Origin: Anaerosporobacter mobilis DSM 15930
Lineage (GTDB): Bacteria > Bacillota > Clostridia > Lachnospirales > Lachnospiraceae
Length of the DNA stretch: 64,000 nucleotides
Direction: 5' to 3'
Assembly (NCBI RefSeq): GCF_900142955.1
Contig: NZ_FRCP01000015.1
Span: forward strand, 62,001-126,000
In this document: piece after piece, positions 1 to 8,830 of the stretch
Numbering within the stretch: the stretch's first letter is position 1
Layout: the number at the start of each line of letters is the position of its first letter
The notes under the pieces: generated by a model
Database searches by the model: none
What the model was told of the DNA's origin: nothing
Seen by the model: only the letters and a program-made list of their open reading frames with translations
Program-made: the position numbers and the translations under genes

Positions 1-573
1 AAAAAAACAGAACATGTCTTATGGGACTTATTTAAAACTATGTTCATGCTGAGTGCCTGCACCTTTGGTGGTGGCTTCGTTATTGTTTCATTAATGAAGA
101 AGAAATTCGTAGAAGAACTTGGTTGGCTTGAGGAAGATGAGATGCTTGATATAACAGCAATGGCGCAATCCTGTCCTGGCCCATTACCGATTAATGCTTC
201 CGTAATTCTAGGTTACAGAATGAAAGGTATACTTGGTTCTTTCGTGGCAGTCATAGGAACTTCACTACCACCACTTATTATTATTACAGCTATCTCTTAT
301 TTTTATGAAGAATTCCGTTCAAACAGAGTTATCGCTACAGCACTTCAAGTGATGAGAGCTGGTGTAGCTGCGGTAATCTTTGATGTTGTATATAACTTAG
401 CTTCTAACATAATAAAAACCAAAAACAGATTCTATATTTTATTAATGATTGTTACATTCATTATGAACTACTTCCTTGGTTTTAGCGCAATGCTTATAAT
501 CCTAACTTGCCTATCCCTTGGCATATGTACTATATTACTTGATCTTCGAAAGGAGCATAAAGCAAGATGTTAA
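1..573 (+). CDS. Chromate transporter family protein, first half-size subunit (5' end outside window)
   Basis: Short-chain CHR (ChrA superfamily) membrane protein, expected to export chromate or a related anion together with its partner in the next gene. The frame is open from base 1, so the true start lies just left of the window; the first internal ATG (40) falls in the middle of the conserved N-terminal region. Family marks are the FGGG loop (TFGGGF) after the first helix, the acidic GWLEEDE stretch and the AQSCPGPLPIN motif, followed by hydrophobic helices. The gene overlaps the next one by 7 bases (567-573), so the two are translationally coupled. Half-size paired CHR proteins usually act as antiparallel heterodimers. 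Substrate cannot be read from sequence; chromate is the family name rather than a proven substrate here. Confidence 0.9.
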   Translation, partial: KKTEHVLWDLFKTMFMLSACTFGGGFVIVSLMKKKFVEELGWLEEDEMLDITAMAQSCPGPLPINASVILGYRMKGILGSFVAVIGTSLPPLIIITAISYFYEEFRSNRVIATALQVMRAGVAAVIFDVVYNLASNIIKTKNRFYILLMIVTFIMNYFLGFSAMLIILTCLSLGICTILLDLRKEHKARC

Positions 574-1133
574 TCTTATGGAAATTATTCTTTAGTTTTA
601 TAAAAGTAGGATTATTTAGTGTTGGCGGTGGTTATGCCGCAATACCATTAATTCAAAATCAAATTGTCGATATACATCACCTTATGACTATGGAGGAATT
701 CGCGGATTTGATCACGATCGCTGAAATGACACCAGGTCCTATCTCAATTAATTCAGCTACCTTCGTAGGTAATAAACTCGCAGGTATCCCTGGTGCACTT
801 TTATGTACCTTTGGAGTGGTACTTCCCGCTTTCCTACTTTGTTTACTCCTTGCTTACTTCTATTACAAATACCGTAGCTTTGGTGGAGTTCAAACAATAT
901 TAGCAAGTCTTCGTCCCGCTGTAGTCGCTTTAATCAGCGGTGCTGGACTATCCATTCTAAGTCTCGCATTATTCCAAGCTCAAAAGGCTGATATTGTACT
1001 ATCAAACTTCCATATTATAGAAGCCATATTATTCGTAGGTGGAATAATTGCTCTTAGAAAATTCAAAACGAATGCTATCTTAGTAATATTCGGTTCTGGA
1101 GTAATTGGTACAATCGCGTATTATCTTGTATAA
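567..1133 (+). CDS. Chromate transporter family protein, second half-size subunit
   Basis: Second CHR-family polytopic membrane protein (188 aa), partner of the preceding gene. It has the matching landmarks: SVGGGYAAIPLI in the first helix region, the acidic EEFADLI segment and the AEMTPGPISINSATFVG motif, then about five hydrophobic segments. The ATG overlaps the stop of the upstream gene, with an AAAGGAG ribosome site about 12 bases ahead, so the pair is one operon. A stem-loop about 70 bases after the stop probably ends the transcript. Substrate specificity is inferred from the family only. Confidence 0.9.
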   Translation: MLILWKLFFSFIKVGLFSVGGGYAAIPLIQNQIVDIHHLMTMEEFADLITIAEMTPGPISINSATFVGNKLAGIPGALLCTFGVVLPAFLLCLLLAYFYYKYRSFGGVQTILASLRPAVVALISGAGLSILSLALFQAQKADIVLSNFHIIEAILFVGGIIALRKFKTNAILVIFGSGVIGTIAYYLV

Positions 1134-1207
1134 GTTTGTAACAGCTCTCTATTCTTATTCCTATATCAAGTTCTTATATATGTAGGATTACACGATTATA
1201 AACAAAA

Positions 1208-1237
1208 AAAGCTACTTAAACTTCGTTAAGTAGCTTT
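1208..1237 (+). terminator. Rho-independent terminator after the chromate transporter pair
   Basis: Perfect 12-bp stem (AAAGCTACTTAA / TTAAGTAGCTTT) with a six-base loop. A run of seven A precedes it and T-rich sequence follows, so it could work in both directions, ending the plus-strand transporter transcript and the minus-strand gene at 1354-2220. Confidence 0.85.
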
Positions 1238-1353
1238 CATTATTTATTAGAATGTATAATCATTACTTTTAATTATGTCAATATAGCACTAAACTAGTAT
1301 AGCATTATCTCAAACGTTCATCAAATCGGAAATTGTTATGGTTCAGATTATGC

Positions 1354-2220
1354 TTATACTATGCGATACTTCTCTGATAGCAATGCATATAGTGTTATCC
1401 ATTTATTAGGTTCCCCTATATTCCCCACCTCAAAGTACGGAAAAGATTTATCAAGAATATATTTACCCTCACAATCCTTTTTACTCTCCAACAATGCTAA
1501 CGCCTTATTACAATTAGAATGATTTGCCCCACCGAGAACCGAAAGACCATATATAGTCATCTGTAACCCCAATTTCACATGGTCAAACGGATAATATGTC
1601 CCCACCATTTCTTTAATGATAGCCTTTCCTTGGTTATCAGAGTGGAATGCAACGTAATGGTTGATATAAAAATTTATTAGTAATTTAAACTGTGGCAGAA
1701 TAACGTCGATCTTTTTCAACTCCGCTGCAAGTAAAAGGTAGGTTGTAGTTTGTCTGTAGCATCCCATATCTGGAAGCTTTGAGTCGTTTGATTTCTTAGT
1801 TTTGTCCAGACACCGGAATGTGCCGTCTTCCCGTATGTTGGAAAAGGCCAAAGCTATTTCTTCTTTCACCCACGTATGCTTATAATATCCAAGAGATACC
1901 AGATTTCTTAACAGCAATATTTTGGCACACTTCATACTATAATCCATATTCTTGATGACACGTTCAATATAATCATCAATAGGAACATCAACGCGTGTTA
2001 AGCCAAATTCTGCAAGAGCACACAAAGCAGTGACATCCTCCCATTTATTATTAAGCTTAAACTTATCCATAATTAAACCAACAATGTCTGATTTTAATAA
2101 ATCGTCATAAGCCTTTTTTACTTCAGGGTCATCTTTTGGTATATCTAAAAGCTCTATCATTGTACGGTATTTCACCTCTGGGTTTTCACCCTCAAGAAGC
2201 CAACTGATTACATTATTCAT
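1354..2220 (-). CDS. Unknown protein, alpha-helical toroid (prenyltransferase-like) fold suspected
   Basis: 288-residue soluble protein of unknown function. It opens with a WLLEGENPEVKYRT segment, a pattern I associate with clostridial proteins annotated as squalene-cyclase/prenyltransferase-like barrels, and continues as regularly spaced helices with short GTF/GCYRQTTTY turns. No signal peptide, membrane segment or catalytic aspartate-rich motif is visible, so an enzymatic role is not claimed. The ATG is preceded by GGAG about 13 bases upstream. It lies downstream of the Mrr-like gene on the same strand with an 86-base gap, so it may be read from the same transcript. The fold assignment is tentative; only a structure prediction would settle it. 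Confidence 0.65.
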   Translation of the reverse strand: MNNVISWLLEGENPEVKYRTMIELLDIPKDDPEVKKAYDDLLKSDIVGLIMDKFKLNNKWEDVTALCALAEFGLTRVDVPIDDYIERVIKNMDYSMKCAKILLLRNLVSLGYYKHTWVKEEIALAFSNIREDGTFRCLDKTKKSNDSKLPDMGCYRQTTTYLLLAAELKKIDVILPQFKLLINFYINHYVAFHSDNQGKAIIKEMVGTYYPFDHVKLGLQMTIYGLSVLGGANHSNCNKALALLESKKDCEGKYILDKSFPYFEVGNIGEPNKWITLYALLSEKYRIV

Positions 2221-2306
2221 TGATGTACCACATCTCCGTTTTCGCAGATTTACCTTTCGGTATACTTTAGGAACATAAATCGTCCAGAACGTAGTTATAT
2301 CTAACG

Positions 2307-2795
2307 CTATGGTAATAGTACCATATCTTTTTCTAACATATGAAGCAATGCATTCCGTCCAATTAAGGTAATTCCGTTGGACTTTGCTAATACATATGCA
2401 CTTTGTGTATAGTAACTATTCGTTATTACCATTCCTTGTTTTGCTTTATAATAAGCCATTGAGCCTATCACTTCTTGAACCGCCTTAATACCTACTCGCT
2501 CTTTATAACGTTTTACTTGAACTACAATTCGCTTTCCACGAGATTTAATCACTAGGTCTGCTCCGAAATCATGGGTTACTGGCGTTAATCTCACACGATA
2601 ACCGTGTTTTTTATAAAAATAATAAAGGAATAATTCAAAATCTTCTCCTGACAACAGATCAATATCATAGATATTGCTTTGAAGTAATTTCTTTTTCTTA
2701 TGACATTTCATAATAAACTTCAGTAAGAAGATACTCGCAACAACAGCTGCTGACAGAAGGATTAGTTGTTCCACTTGTTGCGTATCAAACTGCAT
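2307..2795 (-). CDS. Membrane-anchored Mrr-like restriction endonuclease-fold protein
   Basis: 162-residue protein with one N-terminal transmembrane helix (about residues 9-29), a basic linker (KCHKKKK) and a C-terminal PD-(D/E)xK nuclease domain of the Mrr_cat type. The catalytic pattern is visible as E51/E54 in SGEDFE, D80 in HDFGADLVI and the QVK triad residues 93-95, followed by an AVQEVIG helix and a VITNSYYT strand typical of the family. Mrr-type domains cut DNA, often modified DNA, but membrane-tethered forms in Firmicutes have no settled role. It starts 20 bases after the stop of the glycosyltransferase gene, so the two are probably co-transcribed, an odd pairing that may only be positional. 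Confidence 0.85.
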   Translation of the reverse strand: MQFDTQQVEQLILLSAAVVASIFLLKFIMKCHKKKKLLQSNIYDIDLLSGEDFELFLYYFYKKHGYRVRLTPVTHDFGADLVIKSRGKRIVVQVKRYKERVGIKAVQEVIGSMAYYKAKQGMVITNSYYTQSAYVLAKSNGITLIGRNALLHMLEKDMVLLP

Positions 2796-2815
2796 TATAT
2801 CCTAATAATTCCTTT

Positions 2816-5107
2816 CTAAACTCCTTGTTTATTTCTAAACACTCGCTCTACAATTCTCTTTGAAGCATCCCCATCATCCACATGGCAGAAACGTTCATAG
2901 AATTCATCGTATTTGTCCTGATACTTCTTCTCGATATTGGCAATATCCTTAATTGCAGCAATTACTTCCTCTTCCGTGAATAATAAAGGACCTGGCATGT
3001 CCTCCTCAATATCTAGATAGAAACCACGTAACATATCCCTATATTTCTCTAAATCATACGTATAGAAGAGAATCGGTCGTCTTAGATTTGCATAATCAAA
3101 GAATACAGAAGAATAGTCCGTAATAAGTAAATCTGAAATCAAATATAACTCTGATATATCATTATATTTACTTACATTGAACGCAAAGTCTTCTATTCCC
3201 GTTGTATCTATGGAATCTGCAATGTAATAATGCGTACGAAGTAGTAATACATATTCATCGCCTAACTGTCTCTTTAATTCATGTAAATCTAATTTTAAGG
3301 CGAATTTATATTCACCCTTACCATAATACTCATCATCTCTCCATGTCGGTGCATAGAGAATGGTTTTCTTATCCTTTGGTATACCTAGCTGATCTTTTAA
3401 TTTGATAATTCTTGCTTCTTTATCCGGTGCATATAAGACATCGTTTCTTGGATATCCACATTCCACAATCTCATTATGGAATAAGAATGCTCTCTTGAAT
3501 GTCTCTGTAGAGAATCCATTATCGGATATAAGATAATCCCAATCCCTTGATTGACGATAAAATTGTTGCTTATGAAGTGGTGATGCACCACATACTTCTT
3601 CCTGATCAAAAACCAGTCTTTTAAGAGGGGTTCCATGCCAAGTCTCAAGAAATACATTTCCTTTTCTCTTACGTATCCAGTTTGGTTGCCTCACATTCAG
3701 TACATCGTATTTACAACGTGCAAAATAATAGGCATATCGAATACTAAAACGCTTAACTTTAATTGCTCCATACGGAATCTTCGTCTTCTTATCATTAATA
3801 ACCCAGATACATTTGTATTCGTTCGGATATGCTTGATTCAGATACTCATAGATATACTTCGGACTATCCGAATAGCTTTTCCCAAAGAAACTTTCAAACA
3901 AGACCCAATTATCTTTCATCTTCATCTTCGTAAACAGATGAAAGTATAGATAGCATGCAAATGCCCTTGGATTTGATTTGATTTTACGGACTTTTTTTGA
4001 GCCAAGATGTATGTTAACCACACGTTTTGTAGCTGACAAATCGCCTTTTATCAATCTCTTCACTAACTTATTCTTATATCCTGATAAATTAGCAGTTATC
4101 TCTGTTGGAATCTTCGTTATTAATTCTTGCATAGAAGAAAAACGCTCTCCTTGCCAGTAGGATTGTTCACTCCTTCTAATCTTAGTTGCATGATAATTTG
4201 TATAGTAATTAATTAATTTGAAGGCTAATAGGTAAGCAATTACATCATGATCTCCCACTGCATTTACAGTATTTTCATACGCATGCAACATATTACTGAA
4301 TTTATCTTCTGTTTTTATCTGCGTAATGGCTGGATAATGAATGGGGTCATTATGTTTACGCTTAACATATCTTGCATCAGCCACTGAGACCGCGTTCTTA
4401 GCCAATTGTAATGTTCTTGCTACAAAAGACATATCTGCATAGAATAATACTTGCTCGTCAAAAACAATCTCATTCTTAATAAGTAGTTCACGCTTGATAA
4501 GCAGATTTAATGCTGATATCGCTACTAGCCCACGCTTTTTACCAATTAAATCAATTACTGCTTCCGAGGGTTTTTGTTCTGTAATGACTTTCTTGTGATA
4601 ATCTTCTTCGTCATCACCTTCTGTCGCATTCATGGTAGCCTCTTCCGATGCCGTATTCACTTGTTCTACATCATCATCATAAGAATCAAAGAATACAATT
4701 CTCTTAAACCAAGTATCAACAATTGTTCCGTAAGCAACACTAGCTTGTCCCTCATCAACTGCCTTTACTAGTTTTTCTAATGTATTATGAAACAGATAGT
4801 CATCTGAATCTAGGAAATATACATACTCACCAACTGCTTTTTCTATTCCAATATTACGAGCAGCACTTACCCCACTCGTATTCGTTGTATGATATACACA
4901 GATAGGGAAAAATTTCTTATAGTTATCCACAATGTTCGTAGGTTCCTCCACTACATTTACATTTTCCTTTTCTGTTAGATACTTGCTTGGTTTATCTTGT
5001 ATTAACAATACCTCAAAATCTTTCCATGTCTGATCCTTCAAACTTTCTAGACAATCCTCTAGAAAATGAGGACCATTAACATAAGGTATCACTACACTAA
5101 TCTTCAC
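2816..5107 (-). CDS. Bifunctional GT2 glycosyltransferase / CDP-glycerol glycerophosphotransferase
   Basis: 763 residues, two catalytic modules. Residues 1-250 are a GT-A fold family 2 glycosyltransferase with the N-terminal ISVVIPYVNG strand and a DSDD metal-binding motif at 100-103. Residues from about 395 to the end are a TagF/TagB-type glycerophosphotransferase (PF04464) with the WHGT motif (H491), a second histidine in LLRTHYY (H626), APTWRDDEYY and the LITDYSSVFFDYA nucleotide-binding region. It should transfer a sugar and then polymerise or prime glycerol-phosphate on a lipid-linked wall polymer at the inner membrane face. Between the modules is an acidic insert (about 143-170). The start is GTG, chosen because GAGG sits eight bases upstream. 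A clear paralogue lies at 59528-61744. Confidence 0.9.
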   Translation of the reverse strand: MKISVVIPYVNGPHFLEDCLESLKDQTWKDFEVLLIQDKPSKYLTEKENVNVVEEPTNIVDNYKKFFPICVYHTTNTSGVSAARNIGIEKAVGEYVYFLDSDDYLFHNTLEKLVKAVDEGQASVAYGTIVDTWFKRIVFFDSYDDDVEQVNTASEEATMNATEGDDEEDYHKKVITEQKPSEAVIDLIGKKRGLVAISALNLLIKRELLIKNEIVFDEQVLFYADMSFVARTLQLAKNAVSVADARYVKRKHNDPIHYPAITQIKTEDKFSNMLHAYENTVNAVGDHDVIAYLLAFKLINYYTNYHATKIRRSEQSYWQGERFSSMQELITKIPTEITANLSGYKNKLVKRLIKGDLSATKRVVNIHLGSKKVRKIKSNPRAFACYLYFHLFTKMKMKDNWVLFESFFGKSYSDSPKYIYEYLNQAYPNEYKCIWVINDKKTKIPYGAIKVKRFSIRYAYYFARCKYDVLNVRQPNWIRKRKGNVFLETWHGTPLKRLVFDQEEVCGASPLHKQQFYRQSRDWDYLISDNGFSTETFKRAFLFHNEIVECGYPRNDVLYAPDKEARIIKLKDQLGIPKDKKTILYAPTWRDDEYYGKGEYKFALKLDLHELKRQLGDEYVLLLRTHYYIADSIDTTGIEDFAFNVSKYNDISELYLISDLLITDYSSVFFDYANLRRPILFYTYDLEKYRDMLRGFYLDIEEDMPGPLLFTEEEVIAAIKDIANIEKKYQDKYDEFYERFCHVDDGDASKRIVERVFRNKQGV

Positions 5108-5205
5108 GATCTCTACCTCACTTCATAAATTATACTGTAACGATTCAGGACTATGTCCTTCCTAGTCAAATTCTTGCTTATTCCTTATTAACTTATCAAC
5201 TTATT

Positions 5206-5229
5206 ATCTTTTTATCTTTTTATCTTTTT
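5206..5229. repeat. Three perfect copies of an 8-bp repeat (ATCTTTTT)
   Basis: Three head-to-tail ATCTTTTT units in an AT-rich gap, about 100-120 bases upstream of the GTG of the GT2/TagF gene on the minus strand. Such tracts can change length by slippage; whether this one modulates the promoter is unknown. Confidence 0.7.
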
Positions 5230-5281
5230 AACTATTATTTTATTATCTTAATTAAGACCTTTTGTCTCCAAAATCCTATCC

Positions 5282-6766
5282 TTACTTTGATACAATCATG
5301 ACATATGTTCCTTCTTTTCTTGATATCTCATAGTCCTCTCGTACCTGATACCCTGCAGTCTTACTGAACTTACGCACAAGTTCGCGATTATGCGTATACA
5401 TAATAATTACTCCATCTTCTTTCAGATGTTCCTTTGCTTTCTTAAAGAAGAGTTGGTACAAATCTATAATCTCTTGTTCACGATTTTTTGAATTCGAAAA
5501 AGGCATATCTGTAATGATTTCATCAAAAAGATACTCGTGCTTGAAATCAAAGAAATCACGATTAATATAATGAATAACTTGTCTTGCTGCTTGCGTATTC
5601 TCTCTTGCTAATTCAATAGCATCTGCGAAGATATCAAGCCCATATGTGGAATATGCTTTTACTTGCTTGTGACGTTCAATTAACATTGTTCCCACTCCAC
5701 AGAATGGATCAAGAACCTGCGCATCTTCCTTCATATAATCCTTTGCTAAAGCAACTGTTAGCGCTGCATTAACTGGTCTGATACTGGAAGCAATTACATT
5801 CTTTCTATAAGCAAAACGACTATCTTTAATGGTATATAATTTTAATAAAACATTAAAGTTTTGTTCCTTGTTTTCAATAAATCGAATTTCGAATTCGTAG
5901 TTATTCGTAGAATTAATCAATTGTCTTTTTGTCAAACGTTCTAGCTCACTGGCAAATTTCTTAGCAAATTCACTTTTCTTACTCAATTCCATCTTGCTCT
6001 TAACTTCAACTCTAAAGTAAAAGGGTACATTACCATTATGTCTATCTGTTAAGAATTCAACCAAATTTCCTGCACACAGAAGTTTCGCCGCTTGAATTGG
6101 ATTCATCTGACAAACCTGTACCCCATCAAGAGCAAACAAAATCTCTTGATAAGTTCTTATAGGTAGAATCTCATCTAGTTCATCTGTCTTTACCATAACC
6201 CCAGCATTGAATTCTTTAGCTGTTGGTGTAATCATCTGTACTTGTTGTAATGTAACCGGAATATGATTACGATTTGTTAATAACAATACTTTTGATAATT
6301 TATGAAATCCTGTGAAGGAATGTTTCTTAACACCTTCCATAGATACAATCAACGCAGTCAATTCTCTAATCTCTTCTTCTGTATGTTTCTTATTCTCTGC
6401 TGTCAATTTTATCCCTAATAAATTATCTAAGCACTCTTTTAGGAATGGCAGATATTCACGGTAATCAAAACTTCTTAAAGCTACAAGATACGAACTCTTA
6501 ATAAAACGTTGTTCTTCCTTCTGATACCCTTTAATAATATAAGGAAGATATTCTTCTAACGCAAGATCTCCCATTAATAATGCGGCGTTCTTTCTTGTCT
6601 TCGCATCCTCATTCTCTAATAGTGCAGGAATTATGTCTTTCTTTTCTCCTAGATAATATAGCAATGCATATTTATTCGATTCTTCTTTGATCTCTTGTCT
6701 TAATTTACTAAGATTTTGTCTAACATCAACATTATTAACAATCTCATCAAACGTATCACGTACCAT
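5282..6766 (-). CDS. HEAT-repeat / RNA (or DNA) methyltransferase fusion
   Basis: 494 residues. The N-terminal part (about 1-145) is made of HEAT-like helical repeats (ALLENEDAKTRKNAALLMGDLA is one unit, in part). The C-terminal part (from about 315) is a Rossmann methyltransferase of the UPF0020/Trm14 type: SAM motif I is DPFCGVGTM (353-361), the acidic post-I residue is in GLDIF, and motif IV is TDMPFSNS (419-426), a variant of the NPPY/DPPF signature of N-methyltransferases acting on guanine or adenine. The usual THUMP RNA-binding domain is not evident; HEAT repeats seem to take its place. Substrate is probably tRNA or rRNA guanosine, by family. The ATG has AGGAG six bases upstream. Single gene, not obviously in an operon. 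Confidence 0.8.
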   Translation of the reverse strand: MVRDTFDEIVNNVDVRQNLSKLRQEIKEESNKYALLYYLGEKKDIIPALLENEDAKTRKNAALLMGDLALEEYLPYIIKGYQKEEQRFIKSSYLVALRSFDYREYLPFLKECLDNLLGIKLTAENKKHTEEEIRELTALIVSMEGVKKHSFTGFHKLSKVLLLTNRNHIPVTLQQVQMITPTAKEFNAGVMVKTDELDEILPIRTYQEILFALDGVQVCQMNPIQAAKLLCAGNLVEFLTDRHNGNVPFYFRVEVKSKMELSKKSEFAKKFASELERLTKRQLINSTNNYEFEIRFIENKEQNFNVLLKLYTIKDSRFAYRKNVIASSIRPVNAALTVALAKDYMKEDAQVLDPFCGVGTMLIERHKQVKAYSTYGLDIFADAIELARENTQAARQVIHYINRDFFDFKHEYLFDEIITDMPFSNSKNREQEIIDLYQLFFKKAKEHLKEDGVIIMYTHNRELVRKFSKTAGYQVREDYEISRKEGTYVMIVSK

Positions 6767-6870
6767 TCTAATCTCCTATTGTAACATCTTGGATAATCTG
6801 TTACTTACAATCTTTATTCGATACCGTTTATTATATCTTTTTCTGTAAAAAATGTAAACATCTACGGTAT

Positions 6871-7998
6871 CTATTTAATTTTATCCATATCTGATACAAC
6901 TTTACTCAAATCATCACGAATTGCGATTTTTTGTGGACAGACCGTTTCACATTTTCCACAAGAGATGCAACGGTCAGCACGATTTTCTTCATTAAAGTTC
7001 GTAAAGTAGGCCCACTTAGTATGACCAGTATTCCCGTACATAGCATGTTGATTCCATATAGCAAAATTCTTCGGAATATCAACGCCAGCTGGACATGGCA
7101 TGCAGTATCTGCAAGCAGTACATCCATTCTTAACTCTACTCTTAATTGTCGCAGCTACCCTCTCGACTACTAGTTCTTCTTCAGAAGTTAAAGCTTTAAA
7201 AGCTGAAAATGTATCGAGATTATCAAGTACTTGGTCATATGTTGACATACCACTAAGGACTGTCTTAACATTCTTACGACTCGCTACAAATCGTAGCGCC
7301 CAGGAAGCAACCGATGCTTTCGGATCTGCTTTTTTAAAGATAGCCGTTATATCTTCTGGTAGTTCTGCTAATGAACCTCCCTTAATCGGTTCCATAATAA
7401 TAACAGGGATACCTAATTTCTCAGTTAATTCATATCCTCTGTCACCTGCTTGTTCCTCTGTATCCATATAATTATATTGTATTTGGCAGAAATCCCAATC
7501 TCTATATGTAAGGATTTCTTCGAATGCATCATAATCATCATGAAAAGAGAAGCCTAGATAACGAATCTTGCCTTCTTCTTTTAATTTTTCACAAAATTCA
7601 ACTATTCCTAATTCCTTCATCTCATTGAATCGATCTCTATTAAGCGCATGTAACAGATAGAAATCCACATATTCTTGTCCCAAACGTTCTAACTGTTGAT
7701 CAAAGATACGCTCGGCATCTGCAACTGATTTAATCTCCCAACAAGGAAGTTTCGTTGCTAGATAATACGTCGAACGATCATATTTACTTAAAACTTTCCC
7801 AACAAAGGGTTCACTGTCACCATTATGATATGGATAAGCAGTGTCTATGTAATTCACACCTTCAGCAATTGCCTTATCAATCATCTTCTCTGATTCTACT
7901 TCATTAATACTACCATCTTCTGAAAGTGGAAATCTCATACAACCAAATCCAAGTAATGATATTTCAATACCTAGTTTATCTAATTTTCTATATTCCAT
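6871..7998 (-). CDS. Aldo-keto reductase with C-terminal 4Fe-4S ferredoxin domain
   Basis: 375 residues. The aldo-keto reductase barrel (about 1-275) has the catalytic set: D in YIDTAYPYH with the following Tyr, K in LATKLP and H in LLHAL. The tail (about 290-370) carries CTACRYCMPCPAGV and CISCGKCETVCP clusters, the pattern of the large clostridial group of AKR-ferredoxin oxidoreductases whose substrates are mostly unknown. Cytosolic, probably linking NAD(P)H or ferredoxin electrons to a carbonyl substrate. GGAGG is six bases before the ATG. The promoter ahead of it has a 19-bp spacer with a dyad, pointing to activation by a MerR-family regulator that is not encoded in this window. Confidence 0.92.
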   Translation of the reverse strand: MEYRKLDKLGIEISLLGFGCMRFPLSEDGSINEVESEKMIDKAIAEGVNYIDTAYPYHNGDSEPFVGKVLSKYDRSTYYLATKLPCWEIKSVADAERIFDQQLERLGQEYVDFYLLHALNRDRFNEMKELGIVEFCEKLKEEGKIRYLGFSFHDDYDAFEEILTYRDWDFCQIQYNYMDTEEQAGDRGYELTEKLGIPVIIMEPIKGGSLAELPEDITAIFKKADPKASVASWALRFVASRKNVKTVLSGMSTYDQVLDNLDTFSAFKALTSEEELVVERVAATIKSRVKNGCTACRYCMPCPAGVDIPKNFAIWNQHAMYGNTGHTKWAYFTNFNEENRADRCISCGKCETVCPQKIAIRDDLSKVVSDMDKIK

Positions 7999-8050
7999 AA
8001 TCGTCCTCCAATTTAATTAATTTACGCGGAACTACCACTATTGTCTCTCT

Positions 8051-8081
8051 AATATAGTAACAGTTCTATGTGTTAAGTCAA
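8051..8081 (-). promoter_or_regulatory. MerR-type promoter of the aldo-keto reductase gene
   Basis: Read on the minus strand: -35 TTGACT (8081-8076), a 19-base spacer, -10 TATATT (8056-8051). The over-long spacer contains the dyad TAACA-N8-TGTTA (8075-8058). A 19-bp spacer filled by a dyad is the hallmark of promoters twisted open by MerR-family activators. A second inverted pair, GTTACAC (8095-8101) and GTGTAAC (8128-8134), sits upstream with the same core. Confidence 0.7.
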
Positions 8082-8164
8082 GAAAAAAGAAACCGTTACA
8101 CACAGGTAATTTGATTACAATTCCCTCGTGTAACAGTTCCAATGATTAATTATTTTTTATCAAA

Positions 8165-8195
8165 AAGTATGAAGAGTTGTATGGATATCATACTT
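8165..8195 (-). terminator. Stem-loop overlapping the end of the 66-aa gene
   Basis: Inverted repeat AAGTATGA / TCATACTT (8165-8172, 8188-8195) with a 15-base loop. On the minus strand it is followed within a few bases by T- and A-rich sequence. One arm includes the stop codon of the small gene. Weak but plausible terminator. Confidence 0.5.
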
Positions 8196-8388
8196 CATAT
8201 AAACAAATATCTCTTTCATAATTATTAATTTGATTTTCCAAACTTCTCTTGCACGATAAAAGAAATTTCATCGAATCCAAATCAACGATCTCTTTGTCCG
8301 ATAATAATTGAATTGAGTTAATTACATCTTTGTATTCCCCAATTAAAACTCTTTTCCAGTCATCAAGCTGTTTTGCTGATACACCCAT
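8188..8388 (-). CDS. Small hypothetical protein (66 aa)
   Basis: Unrecognised 66-residue soluble protein, mostly charged helices (QLDDWKRVLIGEYKDVI in the N-terminal half, CKRSLENQINNYERD near the end), likely a coiled coil or helical hairpin. The ORF is supported by a good AGGAGTGATAGT ribosome site directly ahead of the ATG and by a stem-loop at its end. It sits alone between the AKR promoter and a 440-base AT-rich gap. No function can be assigned; a small DNA-associated or regulatory helical protein is only a guess. Confidence 0.6.
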   Translation of the reverse strand: MGVSAKQLDDWKRVLIGEYKDVINSIQLLSDKEIVDLDSMKFLLSCKRSLENQINNYERDICLYEV

Positions 8389-8830
8389 ACTATCACTCCT
8401 ACTCTTTTCAGAAAATCCTTATACAATTATACCAATATTATAGCATAAATTCACAAAATATCAATATAATTATCGAATATTCTATCTATTTATTATTATT
8501 ATCGTATATTTATTAGCTATTGTGTATATTATTTCTGTTTTCTTCCTGTATTTTACCACCATAACATACATAATGCAGGTTAATCCGCCTCATTTTACAA
8601 TTATTCAGCTCTTTTACTACTGTTTTTAGTCATTTTCAGCTAGACTTTATAAAATATGCTATTATTAAAGGGATACAGTCATACAATTGACCTTATCCCT
8701 AATATTGGTTTTTTATTAATAAATTATTCAAGTTAAATCATTAACTCAGTATGTATTCATTACTATACTCGTTCCACCTATTCTATCCTCAAAATAAGAA
8801 CCAACGTTTTGGTCCCTATTTTTACTAATT
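8389..8830. other. AT-rich intergenic region
   Basis: No convincing gene on either strand. It probably holds the promoter of the 66-aa gene near 8400-8450 (very AT-rich) and, at 8798-8814, a short hairpin that ends the HNH gene. An inverted pair AGGGATA / TATCCCT (8669-8675, 8694-8700) has no clear role. Confidence 0.5.
8798..8814 (-). terminator. Probable terminator of the EVE-like/HNH gene
   Basis: On the minus strand, GGACCAA-AAC-GTTGGTTC forms a 7-8 bp stem and is followed by TTATTTT, 17 bases after the stop codon of the nuclease gene. Confidence 0.6.

Noticed and set aside
3635..3949. 104-codon plus-strand ORF inside the GT2/TagF gene
   Set aside because: Antisense shadow of strongly conserved TagF coding sequence, without a ribosome site.
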